Source of the DNA: Gammaproteobacteria bacterium
Lineage (GTDB): Bacteria; Pseudomonadota; Gammaproteobacteria; Immundisolibacterales; Immundisolibacteraceae
DNA: 8,372 nucleotides
Direction: 5' to 3'
NCBI GenBank assembly: GCA_003645395.1
Contig: QNFC01000061.1
Location: 1 to 8,372 of the forward strand
Shown here: positions 1 through 5,564 of the stretch, piece after piece
Layout of the letters: the number at the start of each line of letters is the position of its first letter
Numbering within the stretch: the stretch's first letter is position 1
Translations under genes and position numbers: made by a program
Notes under the pieces: generated by a model
What the model saw: the letters and a program-made list of their open reading frames with translations, nothing else
What the model was told of the DNA's origin: nothing
Database searches by the model: none

Positions 1-475
1 AATTAAAGGGGCTTTTAACCGCTCTGCGGTCGGTACCCTGGTGGAACGTAAAACCCGGTTGGTGGCGCTGGTCAAAATGGCCGGTTGTGACGCCCAGTCA
101 GCGTTGCGTGGGTTTCGCCGTGAGTTTAAGAAGGTGCCGCCGGACCTGCGCCAAACCTTGACTTATGACCGAGGCTCAGAAATGGCCCTTCACCAGAAAC
201 TGGCTAAACAGTTAAGTATCGATATTTATTTTGCTGACCCCTACACACCCTGGCAGCGCGGTAGCAATGAAAACACCAATGGTTTGCTGCGCCAGTACCT
301 ACCGAAAGGCACTGACTTGTCCGTTTACTCCCAGCGCCAACTCAATGATATTGCCCATCAACTGAATACCCGCCCTCGGGCTGCACTGAATTTCCTGATG
401 CCTATCGAGGCTTACCAAACAGAATTAGATAAACTTAACTCCGCCGTTGCGCTTCAGGTTTGAGACCAAGCTGAC
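1..475 (+). mobile_element. Right-hand part of an IS30-type insertion sequence
   Basis: The transposase reading frame enters from the left edge and ends at 463. In IS30-family elements the terminal inverted repeat usually lies at or just after the transposase stop, so the right end probably falls around 440-480. The left terminal repeat is outside the window, so neither the exact boundary nor the short target duplication can be read here. The right coordinate given is an estimate. A strong hairpin (480-500) lies immediately beyond and could belong to the element or to the flank. Confidence 0.55.
2..463 (+). CDS. IS30-family transposase, C-terminal part (5' end outside window)
   Basis: This is the catalytic (integrase-core) half of a DDE transposase, which cuts and joins insertion-sequence ends. 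The frame is open to the left edge (visible from base 2), so the gene is only partly seen; the GTG at 41 is an internal codon and not the likely start. The visible start, IKGAFNRSAVGTLVERKTR, is the stretch that follows the first catalytic Asp in IS30 transposases, so that Asp probably lies just outside the window. The second Asp is in TYDRGSEM (codon 167-169). The Glu is in RGSNENTNGLLRQYLP (codon 269-271), with exactly 33 residues between them, which fits the DD(33)E spacing of IS30. The C-terminal LNTRPRAALNFLMPIEAY motif is also typical, and the stop codon is at the family's usual place. No frameshift is visible in the part shown, so the element could be intact. Confidence 0.93.
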   Translation: MKGAFNRSAVGTLVERKTRLVALVKMAGCDAQSALRGFRREFKKVPPDLRQTLTYDRGSEMALHQKLAKQLSIDIYFADPYTPWQRGSNENTNGLLRQYLPKGTDLSVYSQRQLNDIAHQLNTRPRAALNFLMPIEAYQTELDKLNSAVALQV

Positions 476-479
476 AACC

Positions 480-500
480 AGCACTTGCTGCGCAAGTGCT
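480..500. repeat. Perfect 9-bp hairpin just downstream of the transposase
   Basis: AGCACTTGC at 480-488 and its exact reverse complement GCAAGTGCT at 492-500 are separated by only three bases (TGC). The hairpin starts 17 bases after the transposase stop. No T-run follows on either strand, so it is not a typical Rho-independent terminator. It could block read-through, stabilise the transposase mRNA 3' end, or be part of the insertion sequence end or its target site. Confidence 0.6.
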
Positions 501-790
501 CCACTCCACTTTCCGAGATAGTGAGTCATAAAACTCCATTGAGCACGGTGAAAATCGCCGCCGGGGCCATCGCTACCACATTGCCGATATAGGGTAGCGC
601 ATGAAATCCAGCGCATTCACTAGATGATCGGCCTCTCCTCGCCCGCCGCTGAGCGTGCTCTAGCCCAAAACATTTGTAGTGGCTGATAGACAGGGACAGA
701 TCCAACGTTTGCGAATCACTACCCTCACAGGTCTTCCACAATTTTAGTATTCCGCGACCAAACTAAGCGGGAATGTGAGTGATCATCGCC

Positions 791-820
791 TCAAAAAACC
801 CGATGCTACGAGACCTCGCA
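791..820 (-). terminator. Possible weak terminator after the VOC gene
   Basis: On the minus strand, just past the VOC stop codon (825-827), a short imperfect stem (CGAG/CTCG at 809-818, extendable with TGC/GCA at 804-806 and 818-820) is followed by CGGG and six T residues (793-798). The T-run is good, but the stem is short and separated from it, so termination may be weak or absent. Confidence 0.25.
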
Positions 821-824
821 CTCT

Positions 825-1847
825 TCACAAGCCGATCAAATAACCCTGTTCACTTGTCATGCCCATCACCCCCATCCAGTCAGGATTGTGGGGGCAGATC
901 ACCTCGATGGTCACCCCGCCCAGCAGGGTATCAGTGTCGAGGTAGTAGTAGTTCATCACTCCATCGATAACCCCTTCCAGCAGCACTTCAACGCCTTCCT
1001 CGCGCAGTTCCGGCAGAGCCGCGTCGAACACCGACTGGTCGCAAATCGTCGGAAAATAGTGCTGCATGCCCTCACCGTACCGGCTTTGGAATTCCTGATA
1101 AGCGCCTTTGCCCGCACCCGGTTCCATCAATTCAAAGCAGAAACCATGAGCCCGGCTAAAGGCTACCCGGGCAGCGTGGTCGATCGATTCCCCACGTAGC
1201 AGAACGCTTGACAGACTGGTACCAACTGCCAGCTCCAGGGGCAAAAACTCCGGCAAGCCAAGCAACTTACGAAAACTGGCCGTGGCCCGTTCACGATTAT
1301 TAACCACAATGCCAACGTGGTAGAGCTTGTCGATAGGCAGAATCGGCGAGTAGTCGAACTCCACTACCCGGTCGACTGGCAAGGCATCGAAACCGCCGGC
1401 TTCGTCAACAATCTGTACCTCAAGCCCCAGTCCGCTAAGTAACGGACGGCTATCAATTTGCACGCTACGAAATTTGCCGTGCAGGTTGAGGAAATGCACA
1501 ACCCCAATGTCCTGATCGGCCAGCTGTTTTTCTAACCGGGAGAATTGCTCGCTGCTACAACGGGTCACCACGTGACTCATGCCCTGGCCACGCCAACTTC
1601 TGAAAGCCGCATGAGGTGATTCAGGCGTCAGCGGCTGTAGAAGCTCCAGGGCAATGCCACTATCATTGCTGCCGATGGCCGAAAGAAAACCAGTGTCTTC
1701 AAACCCAGGTAAGCGATCAGCCTCGAATTTACGCAACTCCCATTTGGATATACCAAAAAAACGGCTATTGCCACGCATAGCAGCATTGATGTCACTCACC
1801 ACTACCCCCACATGATGGAACTCACCTAAAGCCAATCCCTCGCTCAT
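825..1847 (-). CDS. Two-module VOC (vicinal oxygen chelate, glyoxalase-fold) protein
   Basis: A 340-residue cytoplasmic protein of the VOC superfamily, metal enzymes that include glyoxalase I, methylmalonyl-CoA epimerase and extradiol dioxygenases. Two halves each carry the expected ligand pattern. The first has HHVG (11-14), ELLQP (68-72), GMSH (His92) and LEV (Glu143). The second has YHVGIVV (His177), FELMEP (Glu239), GMQHYF (His263) and TIEVI (Glu315). The HVG...H...E spacing most resembles methylmalonyl-CoA epimerase-like members, but the substrate cannot be assigned. ATG 1847 was chosen because GAGGG sits 8 bases upstream and the conserved fold begins directly after it. The frame is open to 1925, but that extension would include the putative promoter at 1882-1890. 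The gene stands alone, with no enzyme partner visible nearby. Confidence 0.85.
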   Translation of the reverse strand: MSEGLALGEFHHVGVVVSDINAAMRGNSRFFGISKWELRKFEADRLPGFEDTGFLSAIGSNDSGIALELLQPLTPESPHAAFRSWRGQGMSHVVTRCSSEQFSRLEKQLADQDIGVVHFLNLHGKFRSVQIDSRPLLSGLGLEVQIVDEAGGFDALPVDRVVEFDYSPILPIDKLYHVGIVVNNRERATASFRKLLGLPEFLPLELAVGTSLSSVLLRGESIDHAARVAFSRAHGFCFELMEPGAGKGAYQEFQSRYGEGMQHYFPTICDQSVFDAALPELREEGVEVLLEGVIDGVMNYYYLDTDTLLGGVTIEVICPHNPDWMGVMGMTSEQGYLIGL

Positions 1848-1864
1848 CCCTGCTTCCCTCTCTA

Positions 1865-1893
1865 AGTTGGTCAACGGGTCAAATATACCAACT
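1865..1893. promoter_or_regulatory. Operator-like inverted repeat over the VOC promoter
   Basis: AGTTGGT (1865-1871) and ACCAACT (1887-1893) are perfect 7-bp inverted arms with a 15-base spacer. Between and over them GGTCAA occurs twice as a direct repeat (1869-1874 and 1877-1882). The pair spans the predicted -10 and transcription start of the VOC gene, where a repressor would be expected to bind. No regulator gene is visible beside it, so the binding protein is unknown. Confidence 0.35.
1882..1890 (-). promoter_or_regulatory. Extended -10 promoter element for the VOC gene
   Basis: On the minus strand the sequence reads TGGTATATT, an extended -10 (TGn followed by TATATT, close to TATAAT). 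No good -35 box lies upstream, which is tolerated at extended -10 promoters. Transcription would begin near 1875, about 28 bases before the ATG at 1847, leaving room for the GAGGG ribosome-binding site. This supports the shorter start. It is prediction only. Confidence 0.4.
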
Positions 1894-1988
1894 ACCCCAC
1901 GACCCGAACGGCCATTACACCACAATTACATCACTTCGCTAGTTACCTTTAAAGCAGGACGAAATATGGCCGAAACATCATCTAGCGA

Positions 1989-1997
1989 TGGCATAAT
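1989..1997 (+). promoter_or_regulatory. Extended -10 promoter element for the Bax-like gene
   Basis: TGGCATAAT fits TGn plus CATAAT (five of six matches to TATAAT). No recognisable -35 is found 16-18 bases upstream. The start of transcription would be near 2004, giving a short leader of about 17 bases before the ATG at 2021. The ribosome-binding sequence (AAAGAAA, 2006-2012) is weak. Confidence 0.33.
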
Positions 1998-2020
1998 CCC
2001 TTCGCAAAGAAATTTCGCTT

Positions 2021-2878
2021 ATGACCACTCGTTACCAACAACTTCTTCTGCTGACCACCCTGCTAGCCGGCTCTTTACTGATTAGCCTGGTGACATATCG
2101 CCCTGCGCTACCGATAACTAATACACAGCCCGCCAAAAAAATTGTGCCGCAGGTATTTGCGTACACGATCGCAATCCCCCGCCCGCCCATGAGGTACCAA
2201 CTCCCGCCTGTGGTAGCTGGAAAAAAGCCACAACAAACACCTCTCGGCTTAAAAAAATCGCGCTTTTTCGACCGACTGATTCCCCTGATAGAGCAACAGA
2301 ACGACCTGACTCTGCAGACACGCACTTCAATACAGGGGATGAAAGAACAACTCCAACTGGGGCAAACCCTAACCGTCACACAGCAACTAACCCTGCAACA
2401 ACTTGCAGCAAGATATCGGCTGCGCGCAGGAGAGGTCGACGACTTGACCTTGATTGATGCCTTACTTGCGAAGATAGACGTGCTGCCCCCCTCGCTAGTA
2501 CTTGCACAGGCTGCAAGTGAGTCAGCCTGGGGAGAGTCACGCTTTGCCCGCGAAGCGAACAACCTTTACGGACAATGGTGTTTTTCTACTGGCTGCGGGC
2601 TAGTGCCCCATCACCGCCCCGAGGGAATGACCCACGAAGTGACGAGCTACCCCTCCTGGCAGGCATCGGTCAGCGCCTATTTTTTAAACATCAACAGCCA
2701 CCCTGCTTACCAGCCATTGCGCGATCTACGACTGCAACGCCGCAAGCAAAACCTGGCTATATCAGGGGAACTGCTGGCGGCCGGGCTGGAGAAATACTCG
2801 GCTCGCGGGACTATTTACATTAAGTCACTACAGCAAATAATTCGTGTTAACGATTTGGCCAGGCTAGATCAATTCTAA
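2021..2878 (+). CDS. Bax-like glucosaminidase-domain protein, membrane-anchored
   Basis: A 285-residue envelope protein related to E. coli Bax and to the mannosyl-glycoprotein endo-N-acetylglucosaminidase (GH73-type) domain, which cleaves N-acetylglucosaminyl bonds in peptidoglycan. Residues 7-25 form one hydrophobic segment with no lipobox cysteine, so it is probably a signal anchor that leaves the rest in the periplasm. Residues 26-80 are proline-rich and linker-like. The catalytic domain covers about 120-285: AQAASESAWGESRFAREANN (163-180 region) carries the likely acid Glu167, followed by NLYGQWCFSTGCGLVP with the Cys187/Cys192 pair seen in Bax proteins, then HEVTSYPS, NINSHPAY and LEKYSARG. 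The length fits the family. It is transcribed alone and away from the VOC gene, and converges on the deacetylase gene with a 12-base gap. Peptidoglycan turnover is the likely role; the exact bond cleaved is not known. Confidence 0.88.
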   Translation: MTTRYQQLLLLTTLLAGSLLISLVTYRPALPITNTQPAKKIVPQVFAYTIAIPRPPMRYQLPPVVAGKKPQQTPLGLKKSRFFDRLIPLIEQQNDLTLQTRTSIQGMKEQLQLGQTLTVTQQLTLQQLAARYRLRAGEVDDLTLIDALLAKIDVLPPSLVLAQAASESAWGESRFAREANNLYGQWCFSTGCGLVPHHRPEGMTHEVTSYPSWQASVSAYFLNINSHPAYQPLRDLRLQRRKQNLAISGELLAAGLEKYSARGTIYIKSLQQIIRVNDLARLDQF

Positions 2879-2890
2879 GTTGTCTCGTTC

Positions 2891-4015
2891 CTACTCCGCC
2901 GGCCACTCACCGAACTCGTCAGGAATAAACCAGGGTTGGGAAAACCAGTGGTAGCGCTGCTGCAATGTATTGCGGGCGGTGCAGTTATAGCGCGAACGGC
3001 CAACGGGTAATGACTGACCTGCCTGCGCGACCAGAACCTGCTGCTCAGCATCCCATGTGGTATCGATGGCTCCCTGTTCGGTGGCAAAACAGTTCACCGC
3101 GGCTGGGTCAAACCCATCGTCAAAACCCCCGCCAAACGTGAGTGTCAACCGAGGTTGGCGATTACCCGCTGACTGAACTGGCTCGATCAGCGGTCCGTCT
3201 ATTGGAAACGGCAACGTACCTAGCTTCAACACCAGTGATTCGGGATCAGCGTAAGCACCTGACACCTGAAACCGGGGCAGAGCTTGTAGATGGCTCGAGC
3301 AACCAAACGCACCGGATTGATGGCCAAAGGCCGTATAACCCAGGTCGGCCATCATTTCTGCAGTGGCAAGATCATATTCCCCATAAGGATAGGCAAAGAT
3401 TTTCGGTTGAGTCCCAACTTCGGCGTCAATTCGCTGCTGGGCGTCAACAACCTGCTGGCGTCGCCATAATGCCCACTGCTGAGCAGTGAGCTCTGCCGGT
3501 TTACGACTCATGTGCTGGTGATCAACGCTGTGATTGCCAATGATGACCCCGGCCTGAGCCAATTCACGTAGCTGATCCCAGCTCATTGATCCACCATGAC
3601 GCTGGTCTATGGCGGCAGTATTGACGAAAACAACGAACGGCCAGCCACGTTCCCGCAACAGCGGCCAGGCCTGCTCGAACACAGTACGGTGGGCATCATC
3701 AAAGGTTAATGCGACGGCAGATGCCGAGCTACCAGACCGATCACACATGGTTGTCAACAAAAGATCAAGCGGGAGCACCGGAAAACCCAACCGTTCAATT
3801 AGCTCCAGGTGGGCAGTGAAGTCGGCGGGGCTGATACGAGTAATGGCAGGCCCGGAGTCTGAAATGCGGTGATATTGCAGCGCCACACCGTTGCTCTGCG
3901 CCCAAGCCGGAAAGGTCATTACCGTGGCAATAGCAGCACAGAACAATCTTTGCAGCCATTGTTTCAACGAGCTACCGATTATTGAATGGGCATCAATGTC
4001 GCACTGTTTCATCAT
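2891..4015 (-). CDS. Secreted polysaccharide deacetylase (CE4 / NodB-type)
   Basis: A 374-residue exported enzyme of the metal-dependent carbohydrate esterase 4 family, which removes acetyl groups from N-acetylated sugar polymers. A signal peptide is visible: a long n-region, a hydrophobic core at about 24-36, and AWA (37-39) before Gln40. The NodB motifs are TFDDA (104-108, catalytic and metal Asp106/Asp107), NHSVDH (161-166, metal His162/His166) and AYPYGEY (208-214). After about residue 285 comes an extra C-terminal region of about 90 residues, rich in beta-strand-like sequence with Cys309 and Cys345. I do not recognise it, and it may bind substrate. The ATG overlaps the ispF stop (ATGA), with GGAG 8 bases upstream inside ispF. 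A second ATG follows immediately. It is therefore the last gene of the ispF operon and probably translationally coupled. The natural substrate (peptidoglycan, chitin oligomer or exopolysaccharide) cannot be told. Confidence 0.88.
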   Translation of the reverse strand: MMKQCDIDAHSIIGSSLKQWLQRLFCAAIATVMTFPAWAQSNGVALQYHRISDSGPAITRISPADFTAHLELIERLGFPVLPLDLLLTTMCDRSGSSASAVALTFDDAHRTVFEQAWPLLRERGWPFVVFVNTAAIDQRHGGSMSWDQLRELAQAGVIIGNHSVDHQHMSRKPAELTAQQWALWRRQQVVDAQQRIDAEVGTQPKIFAYPYGEYDLATAEMMADLGYTAFGHQSGAFGCSSHLQALPRFQVSGAYADPESLVLKLGTLPFPIDGPLIEPVQSAGNRQPRLTLTFGGGFDDGFDPAAVNCFATEQGAIDTTWDAEQQVLVAQAGQSLPVGRSRYNCTARNTLQQRYHWFSQPWFIPDEFGEWPAE

Positions 4016-4491
4016 TCCTGTGACTCCAGCAGCACAATCACCTGGGCAGAGATCGCTTCCTCGCGGCCTTCCGGACCAACTTTTTCCTGAGTCGTCGCTT
4101 TCACATTCACCGCATTAATTTCCAAACCACAAGCACTCGCTATTTTTTTGCACATATTATCGACATGCGGCGCAAGTTTAGGGGCTTCGGCAACAATAGT
4201 GGCATCAATGTTACTAATATTAAATCCCCTCGCCCGTACCCGTTCAACAACACGGCACAACAGTTCTCGACTGGAAATACCCCGATAAGCCGGATCAGAA
4301 TCAGGAAAATGGCGACCAATGTCCCCTAACGCTGCCGCGCCAAGCAATGCATCACAAAGCGCATGCAGCAGCACGTCACCATCAGAATGCGCCACCGTGC
4401 CCAGCGTTGATTCAAGTTCAACACCACCCAGCACCAGGGTTTCACCCGGGGCCAGGCGGTGCAGGTCATAGCCCTGACCGACCCGCAGCAT
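4012..4491 (-). CDS. ispF: 2-C-methyl-D-erythritol 2,4-cyclodiphosphate synthase
   Basis: A cytoplasmic enzyme of the MEP (non-mevalonate) isoprenoid pathway. It cyclises CDP-methylerythritol 2-phosphate to methylerythritol 2,4-cyclodiphosphate, releasing CMP, and works as a homotrimer. The 159-residue length matches E. coli. Metal ligands are Asp9 and His11 (GYDLH) and His43 (SDGDVLLHA). GDIGRHFPDSD (56-66) and KATTQEK (131-137) are the other conserved stretches. The usual TTTEKLGF is altered to TTQEKVGP (133-140): Gln135 replaces Thr and Pro140 replaces the Phe lining the trimer's central cavity, while the following GRE is kept. Catalytic residues are intact, so it should be active. Its ATG overlaps the ispD stop by one base (TGATG). 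A possible ribosome-binding AGG lies 8 bases upstream inside the palindrome at 4492-4503. Confidence 0.97.
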   Translation of the reverse strand: MLRVGQGYDLHRLAPGETLVLGGVELESTLGTVAHSDGDVLLHALCDALLGAAALGDIGRHFPDSDPAYRGISSRELLCRVVERVRARGFNISNIDATIVAEAPKLAPHVDNMCKKIASACGLEINAVNVKATTQEKVGPEGREEAISAQVIVLLESQE

Positions 4492-5300
4492 CAGGTTAAC
4501 CTGGACAGGTCTGTCGCCAGGTTATGGCTCCTTTCCTGCACTGCCTGACGTTGTAGAAACAGCGCCGCCAGCTCCATATCGCCTGCCCGGGTCACCTTAA
4601 TATTATCGGCAGAACCGACCACCAGGCGCGGCCGGAATCCGGCGTGACGCATCGCTTCGGCCTCATCGGTAGGCTGAAAACCGTCTTTATGGCAACTCGC
4701 CAGCGCATCCTGTAATGCCCCCAGAGGAAATAGCTGCGGCGTCAACGCCCGACGCAGTTGATCCCGTGGCAGAGTCTGCACACAGCGCAGTTGCTCATCT
4801 TGCCGCCACAGCGTGTCGGTCACTTCAAGACTCAGTAACCCACCCTGATCATCAACCTGTTCGATTAACAAATCGATATCGCTATGACGCACGCAGGGCC
4901 GCGCAGCGTCGTGAACCATCACCCAGGGCAGGACTGCTGAATTACCCGTGTTTAGCTCCCGTTCAGCAAACAAATCTGTAATTTTTCCTGCACCGCGCGC
5001 AACCGATTCACTACGAGTTTGCCCACCGATCACGGTCACCACCGGATAACTCAATTGAGCCTCTATTTCAGTTAAATCAAGCGACGGGAAACGCTTGTCG
5101 TCAGCACTGACCACCACCACGATACCGTTAATACGGGAATGACTGGCCAGCCGCTGCAATGTCTTCACCAGCAGGGGTTCACCGTTAAGCAACAAATACT
5201 GCTTCGGCTCGGCAACGGCCATGCGTGTGCCCCGACCAGCCGCTGCCACTAGCGCCCAGACGTCCCCGATTAGCAGGGCTGATGGGTCATTCGACGACAC
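4491..5300 (-). CDS. ispD: 2-C-methyl-D-erythritol 4-phosphate cytidylyltransferase
   Basis: A cytoplasmic MEP-pathway enzyme that transfers CMP from CTP to methylerythritol 4-phosphate, giving CDP-methylerythritol. It has a Rossmann-like nucleotidyltransferase fold, normally dimeric. With the chosen start it has 269 residues (E. coli about 236). The N-terminal CTP loop is AAAGRGTRM (19-27) followed by PKQY (32-35, Lys33). Also present are RSESVARG (96-103), HDAARPCV (130-137, Asp131), ALTPQLFP, PTDEAEA (210-216) and NIKVT (233-237, Lys235). An insertion of roughly 15 residues (around 105-125) lies before HDAAR, and the C-terminal tail is longer than in E. coli. The GTG at 5300 was chosen because it overlaps ftsB by only 14 bases and places the CTP loop at the usual distance. 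In-frame ATGs at 5366/5363 would overlap ftsB by about 80 bases and add unrelated sequence. The ribosome-binding site is weak, so coupling to ftsB is likely. Confidence 0.93.
   Translation of the reverse strand: MSSNDPSALLIGDVWALVAAAGRGTRMAVAEPKQYLLLNGEPLLVKTLQRLASHSRINGIVVVVSADDKRFPSLDLTEIEAQLSYPVVTVIGGQTRSESVARGAGKITDLFAERELNTGNSAVLPWVMVHDAARPCVRHSDIDLLIEQVDDQGGLLSLEVTDTLWRQDEQLRCVQTLPRDQLRRALTPQLFPLGALQDALASCHKDGFQPTDEAEAMRHAGFRPRLVVGSADNIKVTRAGDMELAALFLQRQAVQERSHNLATDLSRLT
4492..4503. repeat. Perfect 12-bp palindrome over the ispF ribosome-binding site
   Basis: CAGGTTAACCTG is identical on both strands and lies just before the ispF ATG, within the last codons of ispD. As RNA it could fold as CAGG/CCTG with a TTAA loop, hiding the AGG used for ispF. 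It may equally be chance, since it encodes the ordinary ispD end Arg-Leu-Thr. Confidence 0.4.
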
Positions 5301-5559
5301 GAAAAAAGATTTCGTCTTCGCGAATATAGCCAAGCTCGCTACGGGCCAACTCTTCGTGGACATCAAGGCCGTGCTGCAGATCTTTTACCTCAGCCCGCAA
5401 ACGATTATTACGAGCCAGCTGTATTTCCAGGTCCGCCTGCTCGGCAAATAGTTCCCGCTCCATCCGCCGAGTCTCAAAACGATTGTTCTCACCAAACCAC
5501 AACTGGTACTGCAGAACAATCACGAGAGCAATCAGTGTCAGTTGTAGTGGTTTAATCAT
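5287..5559 (-). CDS. ftsB: Cell division protein FtsB
   Basis: A small bitopic inner-membrane protein of the divisome. With FtsL and FtsQ it forms the complex that triggers septal peptidoglycan synthesis by FtsWI. It has 90 residues (E. coli 103). The N-terminal membrane segment is about residues 4-20, followed by the conserved QLWFGENN motif (19-26). A periplasmic coiled coil rich in Glu, Arg, Leu and Asn covers about 29-62. The conserved HEELARSELGYIREDE block (68-83) and the end FFRVVE match the family. The gene begins 5 bases after the eno stop and overlaps ispD at its 3' end. This eno-ftsB-ispD order is the standard gammaproteobacterial context. The ribosome-binding site is poor (AGG about 12 bases upstream), so it probably relies on translation of eno. 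Confidence 0.95.
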   Translation of the reverse strand: MIKPLQLTLIALVIVLQYQLWFGENNRFETRRMERELFAEQADLEIQLARNNRLRAEVKDLQHGLDVHEELARSELGYIREDEIFFRVVE

Positions 5560-5564
5560 AGTGA

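Larger units (their letters stand above)
464..824. other. Gene-poor stretch between the insertion sequence and the VOC gene
   Basis: About 360 bases hold no convincing gene. Short open frames occur on both strands but resemble no family I recognise and lack good ribosome-binding sites. Apart from the hairpin at 480-500, I see a 7-bp inverted repeat CGCTACC/GGTAGCG (571-577 and 593-599) and an imperfect one ATTCCGC/GCGGGAAT (749-755 and 767-774). No tRNA or rRNA signature was seen. The stretch could be a decayed gene or old element next to the insertion sequence, but this is inference. Confidence 0.5.

Noticed and set aside
526..741. Minus-strand open frame of 71 codons between the insertion sequence and the VOC gene
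   Set aside because: The end looks mildly hydrophobic, which suggested a transporter remnant, but I recognise no family and see no start signal. It is kept only as unexplained sequence.
749..790. Possible end of an IS21-type or other old insertion sequence (GCGGGAAT and GTGATCA-like bases)
   Set aside because: The resemblance is from memory and short; no second copy or element gene is visible to support it.
1867..2085. 72-codon plus-strand frame across the VOC-bax divergent region
   Set aside because: It overlaps the predicted promoters and the start of the Bax-like gene in another frame, has low-complexity composition and no ribosome-binding site.
2032..2562. 176-codon open frame on the minus strand opposite the Bax-like gene
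   Set aside because: The translation is Ser/Arg/Cys-rich and resembles no family. The plus-strand gene has intact Bax-type motifs over the same bases, so this is a shadow frame.
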